From Paenibacillus sp. MSJ-34 (GTDB taxonomy: Bacteria; Bacillota; Bacilli; Paenibacillales; Paenibacillaceae), in the NCBI RefSeq assembly GCF_018918005.1, contig NZ_JAHLPR010000038.1, forward strand, positions 1-64,000: a DNA stretch of 64,000 bases. The letters run 5' to 3'. The notes under the pieces were generated by a model, which was not told the origin of the DNA, searched no databases, and saw only the letters and a program-made list of their open reading frames with translations. Below, one piece after another: positions 16,999-28,031 of this stretch. The first letter of the stretch is position 1; each line of letters starts with the position of its first letter. The translations under genes and the position numbers were made by a program.

Positions 16999-19900
16999 CT
17001 TGCAGTTCTCCTTTCGATTTAAAAGCTTCTCCGGCATTGCGCAAAAACGATTCCACCAGCGCCATCGATTGTTGTTCATTCAGCCCTTTGCAGCGCAAAT
17101 AAATGTTCGTGTTGGAACCCGGTTCAAAACCGACGCGTTTGTCGAATTGCGAACTGATCTCCGCCAGCTTGGTGCGCTTGACGGTATCCGCTTTTCCGGC
17201 ATTGATTTTGATAACAATATCATCCCCTTTTTGCGAGATCGAGTCAAGAGCGTACAGTCTCCCGTACACTTTCAGTCTCGCAACCGCAAGCAAGTTCACG
17301 ACAGCCGGCGGCAAATCGCCGAACCGGTCCTCCAGTTCCTCGTGCAAATCTTGCGTCTCCTCCAACGAACGAACTGCAGCGACTTTTTTGTATATCTCAA
17401 TCTTTTGAATACTATCATAAATGTAGTCTGAGGGTAAATAGGCGTCGATATTCAGGTCGATCACCGTCGACCATTCTTTGGCCGTCTCCTCGGTCTCTCC
17501 GTACATTTCGGCTTTCCGCTTGGCGATCTCATCGCCTAACATTTGGGAATAGAGATCGAAGCCGACCGAAGCGATAAATCCGTGCTGCTCCGCGCCGAGC
17601 AAATTGCCCGCGCCGCGAATCGCCAAATCCCTCATCGCAATTTTGAAGCCGGAACCGAGCTCGGTAAATTCTTTGATCGACTGCAGCCTTTTCTCGGCGA
17701 CCTCTGTCAAAACCTTGTCCTTCTGATATGTGAAATAGGCGTAAGCAATCCGGTTGGAGCGCCCGACACGGCCGCGCAGCTGATACAATTGCGACAATCC
17801 CATCTTGTCCGCATCGTGGACGATCAGCGTATTGACGTTAGGAATGTCGACCCCTGTCTCGATAATGCTCGTGCTAACCAGCACATCGAACTCGCCGTCG
17901 AGAAAATCGAGGATTGTCCGCTCCAGCTCTTGCTCCGACATTTGCCCATGTCCGACCGCGACGCGCGCGTTCGGGACGAGCATGGAAATATGCTCGGCCA
18001 TTTGATGTATGCCTTGAACGCGGTTGAACAAATAGTATACTTGCCCTCCGCGCGCAATCTCGCGTTCGATCGCTTCGCGGACGAGCGTATTGCTATGTTC
18101 GACGACGTACGTTTGCACCGGAAAACGATTTTCCGGCGGCGTTTCGATGACGGACAAGTCGCGTACGCCGAGCATGGACATATGAAGCGTCCGCGGAATC
18201 GGCGTCGCGGTGAGCGTAAGCACGTCCACATTCGTCTTCAGCTTTTTCAGCTTTTCTTTATGAGACACGCCAAAACGCTGCTCCTCGTCGACGATCAGCA
18301 GTCCCAATTCTTTAAAGACGACATCTTGCGAAAGCAAACGATGAGTCCCGATCACAATATCGACCGTCCCCCGTTTAATGCCCTTCATCGTTTCCGATTG
18401 TTCCTTCTTCGAGCGGAAACGGCTCAGTACTTGAATATTCATCGGATAAGCGGCGAACCGCTCGCGGAACGTCTCGTAATGCTGCTGCGCCAATATCGTC
18501 GTCGGCACCAGCACGGCCACCTGCTTGCCTTCGATCGCCGCTTTGAACGCCGCCCGCACGGCTACTTCCGTTTTGCCGTAACCGACGTCGCCGCAGAGCA
18601 AGCGATCCATCGGGCGGGGTTGCTCCATATCCCTCTTAATCTCTTCGATCGCCCGCAATTGATCCCGCGTTTCCTCGTATGGAAACATCGCTTCGAACTC
18701 GTGCTGATCCGGCGTATCTTTGTCGAAAGCGAATCCGGGAGCCGCTTGGCGCGCGGCGTACAGCTTGATCAAATCGTCGGCGATATCGCGAACGGAAGAG
18801 CGTACCTTGCTTTTCACCCTCGCCCACTCGGTGCCGCCTAATTTATAAACCTTCGGTTCCTTGTCCTCGGAGCCGACATATTTCTGAATCATATCGATTT
18901 GCTCGATCGGAACCGACAGCTTATCGCCGCCGGCATAAAGAATATGCAAGTAATCTTTATGGATGCCGTTGATTTCGAGCGTGCCGATGCCTAAATATTT
19001 GCCGATCCCATGGTTTTGGTGAACGACGTAGTCTCCTACTTTCAGTTCGGTATAGCTTTTGATCCGTTCGGCGTTATCGATTTTTTTATCGAATTTGGAA
19101 CGAACTTTCCGCTGCTTCTGCGAGAACATCTCCCCTTCGGTAATGACCACCAGATGAATCGAGGGAAGCTCGAAGCCGGTTTGGAGGTTGCCCTGCAATA
19201 GAATAGGTTCCTCGATTTGATAGTCTTGCAGCACGCGCCGCATCCGGTCCATCCGCTCTTGGCCGCTCGCCAGCATCATGACTTTGGCGCCGAGCTTCCT
19301 CCACCGTTCCATCTCCGCCTTCAGCACGTTCATCTGGCCGTGGAAATCTTGCATCGCGCGGCACATGAAGTTAATGATGTTCTGCGGCTGCGTATGGGGA
19401 ACTTGTCTAAGAAATAGGGACAAGAACAGCGTTTGAAACGGCCGGCGGTACATGATTTGATCCGACGGATGCCCCAGGACGAATCCGGGCAGAGACTTGC
19501 CGTTCTGCAGCAAATGCAAGTTCCATTCCGCTTCGTCGCGCTCCAGCTGCTTCGCCGTATCGAGCAGACGCGAAGGCTCGTCGACAATCAAGATCGTATC
19601 CTCCGGCATATAGTCGAACAAAGTTTCCCGTTCCGGATACAGCAGCGCTATATATTTATAGATTTCCGAGAAATACGTTTGCTCCCGCAATTGCTCGATT
19701 TCATGCCCAATTTCTTCGCGCAGTTTCTCCTTCGCCTGGCGGTCGCTCATTTTCTCGAGCTGCTTCTCCAACAGATCGTAAGCGAATTCGGCCGCGCGCG
19801 CGAATCGCTGCTCATCGGCGATCATTTCTTTGCACGTCGGAATGGCGACGGACGTCATCTTGTCGATCGACCGCTGATCGCCCGGGTCGAACGTGCGGAT

Positions 19901-20515
19901 CGAGTCGATTTCATCGCCGAACCATTCGATCCGACAGGCAACCGGCGCCGTCAGCGGATAGAAATCGACGATACCGCCGCGTACGCTCATCTCTCCCTTC
20001 GACTCTACCTGTTCCACCCGTTCGTATCCGAGCTCCACCATCCGGCGGATGAACGCCTCCGGCGATAGCGTTTGTCCGACCTGCACGTCCAAATGCGCTT
20101 CGGCCATCACCTGCCGGCTCGTCAGAAATCGGCGCACGCCGGAATAGGGCGCGACAACGATGCCCCTGAATCCGCGGGAGCATTTCATCATTACATCGAT
20201 TCGCTGTGCAAGCGTTTCCGGGCTTGAAATCGCCGCTTCCGCCGCGACAAGTTCATTGGCGGGGTAAAGCAATACTTTCTCAGGCGACAAACATTCTTGC
20301 AAATCTTCCGCTATTTTCTGAGCGGCAAACATATTATGCGTCACGATCAATATCGGGCGCTTCAATTCCTCAGCCAGCGAGGCGATCATAATCTGGCGGG
20401 AAGATCCGGTCAGTCCCGAAATGAGCTGCTCCTTCATTCCCGAACGAATGCCCGACGAGATCGATTGGAAATCCCGATCTTCTGAAAATGCTTCTATAAG
20501 TGCCTGTAACAACAA
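16985..20515 (-). CDS. mfd: Transcription-repair coupling factor Mfd
   Basis: Mfd displaces RNA polymerase stalled at DNA lesions and recruits UvrA. The 1176-residue protein has the UvrB-like N-terminal module, the RNA-polymerase-interacting CarD-like domain (KVGDYVVHQNHGIGKYLGIG), the RecG-like translocase with Walker A GDVGYGKTEVA and Walker B LLIVDEEQRFG, motif VI QLRGRVGRSNRIAYAYF, and the C-terminal TRCF domain. Length equals the family norm. It is followed with overlap by the foldase gene and preceded by a terminator and a repeat-bearing gap after fin. Confidence 0.98.
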
Positions 20516-20552
20516 AACCGCACCTCTCTTTAGAGAAAACTGATCTATGAAC

Positions 20553-20583
20553 TAAAAAGAAGCCTCGGCGAACTTGCCAAGGC
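20553..20583 (-). terminator. Intrinsic terminator between fin and mfd
   Basis: Minus strand GCCTTGGC-AAGTTC-GCCGAGGC followed by TTCTTTTT. It lies upstream of mfd and probably ends the pth-fin transcript. Confidence 0.75.
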
Positions 20584-20640
20584 CGTATAAACGTTGAATG
20601 CGCATGAATCATTTGCTTATATTCACGTCATTGCCATTAC

Positions 20641-20835
20641 TACAATATGCCAATCTGCTACAAATTGACAAATAGTCGTCACTGCGATAATGCCAATTTG
20701 CAATTCAGATTGCAAATTTTCATCCTTCAACAAATGAAACATTTGCCGTTTATTGACAAATTGGCATGGATCACAATATGCCAATTTGCAATTCAGATTG
20801 CAAATTTTCAGCTTTCAACAACTGAAACATTTGCA
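20641..20835. repeat. Tandem-like repeats with internal palindrome between fin and mfd
   Basis: About 60 bp (20687-20747) recurs at 20775-20835, 88 bp apart: TGCCAATTTGCAATTCAGAT and continuing to a shared ...CAACAA/CTGAAACATTTGC. Each copy contains the palindrome TTTGCAAT-TCAG-ATTGCAAA. A weaker third relative starts at 20641 (ACAATATGCCAATCTGC). No gene occupies the gap. Confidence 0.8.
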
Positions 20836-20837
20836 AT

Positions 20838-21068
20838 TCATTGCAACGGATTCGGCGCCAACACCAGCTCGGGGTGATTGTCCAGCGCTTCCTTGCAATA
20901 ATCGCAAGTCATCTTGACCGTTACGTCTCCATTCGGACTATACGATATTATATCGCTGCGCTCCTCGGGGGTCAAGAAATGGAACCCGAGCTGCGCCTCG
21001 CTCACGTTCGCGTCGTCGATGCGGCCGATGGGCGTATGGCAATGCCTGCAAATATAGTTTATTGACAT
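20838..21068 (-). CDS. fin: Anti-sigma-F factor Fin
   Basis: Fin (YabK) binds RNA polymerase core and helps replace sigma-F by sigma-G in the forespore (B. subtilis knowledge). The 76-residue product matches in size and has two CxxC pairs, ICRHCHTPIG near the N-terminus and TCDYCKEALDNHPE near the C-terminus, consistent with a zinc-ribbon. The context pth-fin-mfd is the conserved one. Confidence 0.92.
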   Translation of the reverse strand: MSINYICRHCHTPIGRIDDANVSEAQLGFHFLTPEERSDIISYSPNGDVTVKMTCDYCKEALDNHPELVLAPNPLQ

Positions 21069-21198
21069 CTATATGCCTCCCGAACATTGGATATACATTG
21101 AGGTTTGTTTTGCGAACGGCGCTTAACGCCCTTCGAACAAATCTTGTCAATATGTCACTTAGTATACCCAATATGGGGCAAAATTAGCCCGAACCCGA

Positions 21199-21765
21199 TT
21201 AACCGTTGAATTTGGCCATCGTTTGTTCAAACGGATGCTTCATCGCGAATTCCAATGCGTCGCAAGTCGATTCGATCATTTGCCGCAGCTTGTCGCCTTC
21301 CGCTTTTGCGAATTTGGACAACACGTAATCGGCGATATCGTAGCCCGGTTCGGGACGGGATATTCCCATGCGAACGCGATGGAAGCTTTGGGTCCCCGTA
21401 TGCTGGATGATCGATTTGATGCCGTTATGTCCGCCGGCGCTGCCTTGATATCGCAGCCGGATTTTGCCAAACTCGGTATCCAAATCGTCATACACGACAA
21501 TCATGTCCTGCAGGTCCGCTTTATAGTAATCCATAAACGCCCGCACCGATTCGCCGGAAAGATTCATATATGTCATCGGCTTGATCAGCACCGCCTTCGT
21601 CCCGTCAATGATCCCTTCGCCGATTAACGCTTTGCATTTGCTCTGATTGACGGTAATTCCCCATCGTTTCGCAAGCTCGTCAACAGCCATGAACCCTACG
21701 TTATGACGGGTTGCCTGATAGGAGGAACCCGGGTTGCCCAAACCGACGATCCATTTCAAAGCCAT
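21199..21765 (-). CDS. pth: Peptidyl-tRNA hydrolase
   Basis: Pth releases tRNA from peptidyl-tRNAs that drop off ribosomes (spoVC in B. subtilis). The 188-residue protein has WIVGLGNPGSSYQATRHNVG with the catalytic His, then KPMTYMNLSGESVRAFM, VVYDDLDTEFGKIRLR and GSAGGHNGIKSIIQHTGTQS. ATG at 21763-21765 is chosen for its GAGGG site and family N-terminus over a start four codons upstream. Confidence 0.97.
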   Translation of the reverse strand: MALKWIVGLGNPGSSYQATRHNVGFMAVDELAKRWGITVNQSKCKALIGEGIIDGTKAVLIKPMTYMNLSGESVRAFMDYYKADLQDMIVVYDDLDTEFGKIRLRYQGSAGGHNGIKSIIQHTGTQSFHRVRMGISRPEPGYDIADYVLSKFAKAEGDKLRQMIESTCDALEFAMKHPFEQTMAKFNG

Positions 21766-21869
21766 GTTAACCCTCACTTTTTTATGTTAAAATATGTTTT
21801 ACCGATAATGATACACGAAATCATTCACAATACGAGAAACCAATTCGAATCGGGCGGTGAGTTTATTGT

Positions 21870-22073
21870 ATGTCTTATGCCAACGGGCAGAAGCTCACGA
21901 AAGACAAGCACTTTCAAGATCATATCGACGCGCAGGTCCCCATTCAAGTCTACGATAAACAAATTCACCAAGATATCGGGAAGGTCGAATCGTTCTGCAA
22001 ACAATTCGTGCAAGTCAACCAGGTTCTATACAACCGCCGCCGCTTCCAATTCATATCCCGACCCGGTTATTAA
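21870..22073 (+). CDS. Small hypothetical protein, 67 residues
   Basis: A plus-strand frame starts ATG at 21870, with GGTGAG about nine bases upstream, and encodes a soluble, charged, Gln-rich protein (MSYANGQKLTKDKHFQDHID ... FISRPGY). It matches no family I know. It lies between pth and prs, where B. subtilis has ctc (ribosomal protein L25), but is not L25 and is on the opposite strand. Codon use looks plausible, so it may be real; confidence is moderate only. Confidence 0.4.
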   Translation: MSYANGQKLTKDKHFQDHIDAQVPIQVYDKQIHQDIGKVESFCKQFVQVNQVLYNRRRFQFISRPGY

Positions 22074-22378
22074 CGGGACCGAGCCGTTTGTAGGCGGTAT
22101 CATTGGAAAATGTACAATCAAAATTGCAAAATTGTTGATCCGAAACGGTCTCTATTGGAAAACTTACAATGGATTTGCGCCTTGGGTCGCCGTTTAGCCA
22201 TGTTTTTGGAACATTCCGTTGGATGAATTCCAATGAAAGACCCTATTTCCGGGTCGGAATGGGTAAAACATTGCATAAAATCCAATGGATCGCATGAGAG
22301 CAACGAACCATAAGCGTGATTCGGATCGACAGTTTCCCAAGCGCCATCGCAGGCGGTATCATATGCGACACAATAAGA
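22074..22378. other. Gap between pth side and prs terminator
   Basis: About 300 bp without a convincing gene. The block GGCGGTATCAT occurs twice (near 22095 and 22352), and the stretch contains several copies of ATTGGAA/TCCAATGGAT-like sequence. A CDS for L25/Ctc is absent. Confidence 0.5.
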
Positions 22379-22408
22379 GTTACTTCCCCCGCAGCGTGGG
22401 AAAGTAAC
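22379..22408 (-). terminator. Terminator of prs
   Basis: Minus-strand GTTACTTTCCC, 8-base loop, GGGGAAGTAAC form a strong hairpin 14 bases past the prs stop; the T-tract is weak (TCTTATTG). Confidence 0.65.
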
Positions 22409-22421
22409 CCTCTTCTTCTTG

Positions 22422-23372
22422 CTAGTTCTCAAACAACGTGCTGATGGATACTTCCTCATGCACTCGAATAATCGCCTCGCCCAATAAAGGGGCTACCGAC
22501 AAACGTCTAATCTTGTCCGACGGATTCGGGTGCGTTATCGGTATGGTATCCGTTACGACCACTTCTTTGATCGGAGACTGGCTGAGCCGCTCCATCGCCG
22601 GACCGGACAGCACCGGATGCGTACAACAAGCGTACACTTCCTTCACGCCTGCGTCTTTGAGCGCGTTCGCGCCGAGCACGATCGTGCCGGCCGTATCGAT
22701 AATATCGTCGATAATAATCGCCGTCTTCCCTTCGACCTTCCCGATGATGTTCATCACTTCGCTCACATTCGGTTCCGGCCGCCTCTTATCGATAATGGCT
22801 AGCGGAGCTTTCAAATAATCGGCTAATCTGCGGGCGCGTACGACACCGCCGTGGTCAGGCGATACGACGACGACGTCCTCGATTTTTTTCTCGAGAAAAT
22901 AATGGCCTAGAATCGGAACGCCAACGAGATGATCGACGGGAATGTCGAAGAACCCCTGAATTTGCGTCGCGTGCAAATCCAATGCAATTACGCGATGCGC
23001 CCCGGCTTTCTCGATCAGATTGGCGACGAGCTTCGCCGTGATCGGATCGCGGGCCCGCGCCTTGCGGTCTTGTCTCGCATAACCGTAATAAGGGATGACG
23101 ACATTAATCGTTTTGGCCGAAGCCCGCTTCAATGCGTCAACCATGACGAGCAATTGCATCAAATTGTCGTTTACCGGAGCACAGGTGGATTGCACGACAT
23201 AAACATCGCAACCGCGTACGCTTTCGGATAATTTGATATGAATTTCCCCGTCGCTGAAGCTTAACGTCTCCGAATTGCCGAGCGGCACGCCGACATGGTC
23301 GGCAATCAGCTGCGCCAGCATCGGATTGGAGTTGCAGGTAAAGATTTTCAGTTTCGAATCGCAATAAGCCAT
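22422..23372 (-). CDS. prs: Ribose-phosphate pyrophosphokinase
   Basis: Prs makes PRPP from ribose 5-phosphate and ATP. The 316-residue product is full length, with [20 protein letters not shown] at the N-terminus, the flexible-loop [20 protein letters not shown], and the PRPP-binding [23 protein letters not shown] at 23370-23372 gives the family N-terminus ([11 protein letters not shown]); the frame continues to 23459 over the glmU end, which is unlikely to be translated. It follows glmU by 70 bp, as in B. subtilis. Confidence 0.97.
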   Translation of the reverse strand: MAYCDSKLKIFTCNSNPMLAQLIADHVGVPLGNSETLSFSDGEIHIKLSESVRGCDVYVVQSTCAPVNDNLMQLLVMVDALKRASAKTINVVIPYYGYARQDRKARARDPITAKLVANLIEKAGAHRVIALDLHATQIQGFFDIPVDHLVGVPILGHYFLEKKIEDVVVVSPDHGGVVRARRLADYLKAPLAIIDKRRPEPNVSEVMNIIGKVEGKTAIIIDDIIDTAGTIVLGANALKDAGVKEVYACCTHPVLSGPAMERLSQSPIKEVVVTDTIPITHPNPSDKIRRLSVAPLLGEAIIRVHEEVSISTLFEN

Positions 23373-23442
23373 AAACCCATTACCCTCCGTGGCGGTTCGT
23401 TGTTTGAATAACGCTGGTGGTTCCAATTCTATAATATTCATC

Positions 23443-24843
23443 TTATGAGTGCTCCGCATTACGTTTTTTTATTTGTGCCCGAGCCCGTATTTTCTCGGCA
23501 TACCCAGGCTTGTTTACTTGTCTTTCCCGCGCGATCGCCAGGTCGTTGTCATCCACATTGTGGGTGATCGTAGAACCGGCAACGACATAGGCGCCTTTTC
23601 CGACTTTGACCGGCGCTATTAAATTGACATTGCTTCCGACGAAGGCATCGTCTTCGATTTCCGTAACGGATTTATTATACCCGTCATAGTTGACCGTTAT
23701 CGCACCGCAGCCAATATTGACGTTTTTGCCTACTCTAGCATCGCCGACATAGCTTAAATGCGATACTTTCGACCCGTCGCCGAGCGAAGCGTTTTTAATT
23801 TCGACGAAGTCGCCGACTTTCACGTCTTCGCCTAACCGCGCTCCAGGTCGCAAATAGGCGAAGGGCCCTACGCTGCTGTGACGGCCTACGGCCGCGCCCG
23901 TCAGGACGGAATGCTTCACCGTTACGCCTTCCCCGAGCTGCGACTCATGGATCTCGCTATTCGGTCCGATGACGCAGTCTTCCCCGACCGTCGTCCGTCC
24001 GCCCAGCACCGTTCCCGGGTAAATGACGGTATCGGCTCCGATCGTTACATCCGGCCCAATATACGTCGACGCCGGATCGATGATCGTCACGCCGTTCAGC
24101 ATATGGAGGCGATTGATGCGTTCGCGCATCAACTGTTCCGCCGCCGCCAATTGCAGCCGGTCGTTCACGCCGACCGCTTCCGCCTGGTCCTTCGTGCAAT
24201 AGGCCTGTACCGTTTCGCCCTGTTCGCGCAAAATCGATATCACGTCGGTCAAATAATACTCTTGCTGCGAATTTTCGTTGCGAACTTGCTCCAATGCGGC
24301 AAACAGCTTCAAATTGTCAAAACAATACGTTCCCGTATTGATTTCGCGTTGTTTATGTTCCTCGGCCGTACAGTCCTTCTGCTCGACGATTTTGCGCACC
24401 GAACCGTCTTCGCCGCGAATGACCCGTCCGTATCCTTGCGGATCGTCCAATTCGGCGGTTAGGATCGTTGCAGCCGCTTTCGCTTCCTCGTGGAGCGCCA
24501 TCAGCTTCTGAAGCGAAGCTTCCGTAATGAGCGGCGTGTCTCCGCACACGACCAGCGTCATGCCCGGCTCCGCTTCGAGCAGCGGTTTCGCCTGCTTGAC
24601 GGCATGGCCCGTGCCGAGCTGCTCTTCCTGCAGCACATATTCGGCGCGTTCGCCCAAATACGATTTGACGGCATCGGCGCCGTGGCCGACGACGACGACT
24701 GTACGTTCGCATTGTACATTTTCCATCACGGTAAGCACATGGTCGACGAGCGGCTTCCCGCAAACCGGATGCAGTACTTTGTAAAGCTTGGATTTCATAC
24801 GTTTCCCTTGCCCTGCGGCAAGCACGATTGCCATCCTCTTCAA
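23443..24843 (-). CDS. glmU: Bifunctional GlmU: UDP-GlcNAc pyrophosphorylase / GlcN-1-P acetyltransferase
   Basis: GlmU performs the last two steps of UDP-GlcNAc synthesis for peptidoglycan. The 466-residue protein has the uridylyltransferase domain (residues 1-230; [35 protein letters not shown]) and a C-terminal left-handed beta-helix acetyltransferase (about 250-450; repeated hexapeptides, [20 protein letters not shown]). The start is a TTG at 24841-24843 with GGAGGGG seven bases upstream; the only ATG nearby is three codons in. Confidence 0.97.
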   Translation of the reverse strand: MKRMAIVLAAGQGKRMKSKLYKVLHPVCGKPLVDHVLTVMENVQCERTVVVVGHGADAVKSYLGERAEYVLQEEQLGTGHAVKQAKPLLEAEPGMTLVVCGDTPLITEASLQKLMALHEEAKAAATILTAELDDPQGYGRVIRGEDGSVRKIVEQKDCTAEEHKQREINTGTYCFDNLKLFAALEQVRNENSQQEYYLTDVISILREQGETVQAYCTKDQAEAVGVNDRLQLAAAEQLMRERINRLHMLNGVTIIDPASTYIGPDVTIGADTVIYPGTVLGGRTTVGEDCVIGPNSEIHESQLGEGVTVKHSVLTGAAVGRHSSVGPFAYLRPGARLGEDVKVGDFVEIKNASLGDGSKVSHLSYVGDARVGKNVNIGCGAITVNYDGYNKSVTEIEDDAFVGSNVNLIAPVKVGKGAYVVAGSTITHNVDDNDLAIARERQVNKPGYAEKIRARAQIKKRNAEHS

Positions 24844-24990
24844 GGACTACCCCTCCCCCATGATGTTGTAACCAATCCTATTTATCTATTGTAATAGAAT
24901 ATAAAATCATTCTCCATGGTGCAATTTACATAAAAATCGGTTTATTGGAAATGGGCTTTGTTCGCTCATATTGATGATATCTTATTCTTC

Positions 24991-25022
24991 GCAAAAAGAA
25001 AAGAGAGCCTGTTCAGACTCTC
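24991..25022 (-). terminator. Terminator of spoVG
   Basis: Minus-strand GAGAG-T-CTG/CAG-G-CTCTC hairpin followed by TTTTCTTTTT, about 40 bases past the spoVG stop. Confidence 0.75.
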
Positions 25023-25062
25023 CTTCTTCAAACCTTTCGAACCCCAATTAATTAAAACTTGA

Positions 25063-25347
25063 TTAAGCTCCCTCTTCAATCACTTCTTCTTCCGTAGCGG
25101 CGCGCTCGTATTCAGCCAATACTGCGGCTTGAATCTTCTCGCGAGTCGTCGAAGAGATCGGATGAGCGATATCGCGGAATTCTCCGTCCGGAGTCCGCTT
25201 GCTCGGCATTGCAACGAACATGCCGTTGTTTCCGTCGATGACGCGAATGTCATGCACGACGAACTCGTTGTCAATGGTAATGGAAGCGATTGCTTTCATT
25301 CGCCCCTCGGAATTGACGCGGCGAAGTCTTACATCCGTAATTTGCAT
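25063..25347 (-). CDS. spoVG: Septation/sporulation regulator SpoVG
   Basis: SpoVG is a small nucleic-acid-binding regulator affecting asymmetric septation, capsule and virulence genes in Bacillota. The 94-residue product matches throughout: [62 protein letters not shown] at 25345-25347 has a GGTGGTG site. A consensus sigma-H promoter lies 40-70 bp upstream, as in B. subtilis. Confidence 0.98.
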   Translation of the reverse strand: MQITDVRLRRVNSEGRMKAIASITIDNEFVVHDIRVIDGNNGMFVAMPSKRTPDGEFRDIAHPISSTTREKIQAAVLAEYERAATEEEVIEEGA

Positions 25348-25387
25348 TGTGTGTTCACCACCTTTTTCCATCAAAAGACTTGGTGTA

Positions 25388-25416
25388 TAATTCCACACAT
25401 GAGAGCAAAATCCTTC
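25388..25416 (-). promoter_or_regulatory. Sigma-H promoter of spoVG
   Basis: Minus strand GAAGGATTT (25408-25416), an 11-base spacer and GTGGAATTA (25388-25396) match the sigma-H consensus RNAGGAWWW-N11/12-RNNGAATWW at every defined position. Confidence 0.75.
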
Positions 25417-25488
25417 TTTTTTTAAGGAAACGTTTTAATTTTTTTTGAACAAAGCCAAGCGGGGATTAGGTTTTCGACAAAACCTGTG

Positions 25489-25866
25489 TTATATCGACGC
25501 GATCAATTCGATTTCGACAAGAACATCCTTCGGCAGACGAGCGACTTCGACCGTGGATCGAGCCGGCTTATGATCGCCGAAATAAGAGGCGTAAATTTGA
25601 TTGACGGCTGCGAATTGGTCCATATTTTTAATGAAAACCGTCGCCTTCAACACTTGGCTGAAAGACGATCCCGCTTCCGTCAAAACTGCCTGCAAATTGC
25701 GGAACACTTGATGCGTCTGCTCCTCGATCCCGCCTTCCACGACATTTCCGTCCAATCCTAGAGGAATTTGCCCGGACGTAAAAACGACATTGCCAAGTTT
25801 GACCGCTTGCGAATAAGGTCCGATTGCCGCAGGCGCCTGATTCGTATTTACCGTTTCAATGTTCAT
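25489..25866 (-). CDS. ridA: RidA-family enamine/imine deaminase (YabJ)
   Basis: RidA hydrolyses reactive 2-aminoacrylate-type enamines; YabJ also assists purR regulation in B. subtilis. The 125-residue protein has the family signatures [29 protein letters not shown], and the C-terminal [20 protein letters not shown] with the catalytic Arg. It sits three bases downstream of purR, so the two are co-transcribed. Confidence 0.95.
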   Translation of the reverse strand: MNIETVNTNQAPAAIGPYSQAVKLGNVVFTSGQIPLGLDGNVVEGGIEEQTHQVFRNLQAVLTEAGSSFSQVLKATVFIKNMDQFAAVNQIYASYFGDHKPARSTVEVARLPKDVLVEIELIASI

Positions 25867-25869
25867 TTC

Positions 25870-26703
25870 TCATTCCCTCTCTTCAAAATAATTCCCCGGA
25901 ACGACCGAGATTTGTTTTGTTTTGTAATCTACTTTGGACAGCTTGGCGAGCGATATGTAGTCGTGAAGCAGCCGCTCCTCGGAGCCGATATCGCCCGATT
26001 CGACGAACACGCCTACGCCGGCTACGGTGGCATCGAATTCTTTCAACAGATCGATCATTCCTTGCACCGTTCCCCCGGCTTTCATAAAATCGTCCACGAT
26101 CAATACGCGGGATTGTTCTTTCAGCGCTCTGCGCGCCAAAATCATCGTATGCAGGCTTTTGTTGGAGCCGGACACGTAATTGATGCTTACGGCCGATCCT
26201 TCCGTCGCCTTCTGGTCGCGGCGGACGAGCACGACCGGCAAATTCAATTGCGCCCCGGTAGCGTATGCCAGCGGGATGCCTTTCGTTTCCACGGTCATGA
26301 CGACATCGATCTGGCGATCGGCGAAAGCGGTGGCGAACATTTTGCCGATTTCGTTCATGAAAGCAGGCTGGCCGATCAAATCCGTCATATACAAGTAACC
26401 GCCGGGCAGAATCCGCTCCGGCTGCTCCAAGCTTACGCACACGTCGCGTATGACGGCAAGTGCGGTCTCCTTGGGCATCTTCGGGATGAACTTGACGCCG
26501 CCTGCCGCGCCCGCCAACGTGAGCAGCTCGCCCATTCCCTCTTCTTCGAACACTTCTTTAATGATGACCAAGTCTTCGCTAATGGACGACTTGGCAGCGC
26601 TGTACCGTTCCGCAAATTTCGTTAAAGGAACTAAGGTGTGCGGACGTGCCAGCAAAAACTGCGTCATGTCCACCAGACGCGCGCTTCTTTTTAATTTTTT
26701 CAC
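25870..26703 (-). CDS. purR: Pur operon repressor PurR
   Basis: PurR represses purine genes and responds to PRPP. The 277-residue protein has an N-terminal winged helix (MKKLKRSARLVDMTQFLLAR, ERYSAAKSSISEDLVIIKEV) and a C-terminal PRTase-like domain with PRPP motif RVLIVDDFMKAGGTVQGMID. Size and context (ispE upstream, ridA downstream) match B. subtilis. Confidence 0.96.
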   Translation of the reverse strand: MKKLKRSARLVDMTQFLLARPHTLVPLTKFAERYSAAKSSISEDLVIIKEVFEEEGMGELLTLAGAAGGVKFIPKMPKETALAVIRDVCVSLEQPERILPGGYLYMTDLIGQPAFMNEIGKMFATAFADRQIDVVMTVETKGIPLAYATGAQLNLPVVLVRRDQKATEGSAVSINYVSGSNKSLHTMILARRALKEQSRVLIVDDFMKAGGTVQGMIDLLKEFDATVAGVGVFVESGDIGSEERLLHDYISLAKLSKVDYKTKQISVVPGNYFEERE

Positions 26704-26749
26704 GAGAACTCCTCTCCCCGTTGCATCCGTATAATATATATATTACACC

Positions 26750-27604
26750 TTACGTCAACATCCGAACGGCGTAAACTTCTTTGCAAAATCCGCGCAATCC
26801 GTTGTATATCCGCGCGACCTTCGACTCCTTGGATACGAGGCCGAATACGGTCGGCCCGCTCCCTGACATGAGCGCCCCGTCGGCCCCCAATCTAAGCATC
26901 GTCTCCTTCAATTGCAGCACCTGAGGATAAGCGGCCAACGTAACGTCTTCCAGCACATTGCCCAACTGGGCGCAAATGCGATGAAACTGCTGCGACGCGA
27001 TCGCCTCGGTCATTTGGCGCAGCGAAGGGTGCTTCCTAATCTTGTCGGCCCGCAGTCGGCCGTATACATCGGCGGTCGATACGTTGATCGGCGGCTTGGC
27101 GAGAATGACCCAACATTGCGGCGGATTCGCAATGCGTTCCAATCGTTCTCCCCGCCCCCTGGCGATCGCCGTGCCTCCCGCAACGCAGAACGGAACGTCC
27201 GAGCCCAGTTCCGCTCCTAAACGCTGCAGTTCCTCTTCCGGTATGCCCAGCTTCCACAGCCGGTTCAACCCCCGCAACGCCGCCGCGGCATCGCTGCTGC
27301 CTCCGGCCAATCCCGCCGCGACCGGTATCTTCTTGTCGAGGTGAATATAAACTCCTTGCTTCACTTCATATCGTTCCTTGATGAGCTTGGCCGCCTTGAA
27401 GGCTAAATTTTTCTCGTCGAGAGGAATATAGCCCGCCTGGCTTGAAATGATGATCGTATCCCGCCCCAAAGGCTCCATTTCCAGACGATCGGCCAAATCG
27501 ACCATCGTCATCACCATCTCCACTTCATGAAATCCGTCTTCCCGTTTATGTAACACATCCAGCATTAAATTGATTTTCGCCGGCGCCTTTTCATATACTT
27601 TCAT
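26750..27604 (-). CDS. ispE: 4-diphosphocytidyl-2-C-methyl-D-erythritol kinase
   Basis: IspE is the fourth enzyme of the MEP isoprenoid pathway. The 284-residue GHMP kinase has [20 protein letters not shown] at the N-terminus, the ATP-binding [20 protein letters not shown], and [13 protein letters not shown] near the C-terminus. ATG at 27602-27604 is preferred over a GTG three codons upstream since GTGGGTG precedes it. It precedes purR by 46 bp. Confidence 0.96.
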   Translation of the reverse strand: MKVYEKAPAKINLMLDVLHKREDGFHEVEMVMTMVDLADRLEMEPLGRDTIIISSQAGYIPLDEKNLAFKAAKLIKERYEVKQGVYIHLDKKIPVAAGLAGGSSDAAAALRGLNRLWKLGIPEEELQRLGAELGSDVPFCVAGGTAIARGRGERLERIANPPQCWVILAKPPINVSTADVYGRLRADKIRKHPSLRQMTEAIASQQFHRICAQLGNVLEDVTLAAYPQVLQLKETMLRLGADGALMSGSGPTVFGLVSKESKVARIYNGLRGFCKEVYAVRMLT

Positions 27605-27796
27605 TACGTTCACCCACTTCTAAAGCTCATCGCTATGGCTCTAAGGTGTCTAACTTAGGACAACTTACCATATTATATCAGAATCCCGTTAGAAACGCAT
27701 TTCGATCGCTCCGGCAAGGCGCCTGCAATAATAACTGCAAAGAAGAAAAGCGAAGTTCCCGGGCCAACCCCGGATACAACCTCGCCCGTTGCCAAA

Positions 27797-27973
27797 TTAC
27801 GACTTTTTCGCTGCGGCTTGTTCCGCCAATTGAATCGCCCGTTTCACCATATTCCCCGCGTCTTTCGCCCGAATATTCCCCCAACCTTCGCGCTGTACCG
27901 TGTCATAAAAACCTAAATCCTTCGCAAGCTCGTATTTCAACTCCTCGGACATGACGCTGCGTCTTCTGCCCAT
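27797..27973 (-). CDS. sspF: Small acid-soluble spore protein, SspF type
   Basis: The 58-residue product ([20 protein letters not shown] ... AEQAAAKKS) carries the alpha/beta SASP pattern [18 protein letters not shown]. These proteins coat forespore DNA or, for SspF types, are minor forespore proteins. ATG at 27971-27973 has AAAGGAGG upstream. A sigma-G-type promoter is 60-90 bp upstream. The location between ispE and veg equals that of B. subtilis sspF. Confidence 0.93.
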   Translation of the reverse strand: MGRRRSVMSEELKYELAKDLGFYDTVQREGWGNIRAKDAGNMVKRAIQLAEQAAAKKS

Positions 27974-28031
27974 CGAAATTCCTCCTTTGCGCAATCGGAA
28001 CATTATTGCCTGCGTTCCGTACTGACAGTGT

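Noticed and set aside
17543-18841. 432-residue open frame antisense to mfd
   Set aside because: Antisense shadow; mfd on the other strand is full length and carries every motif.
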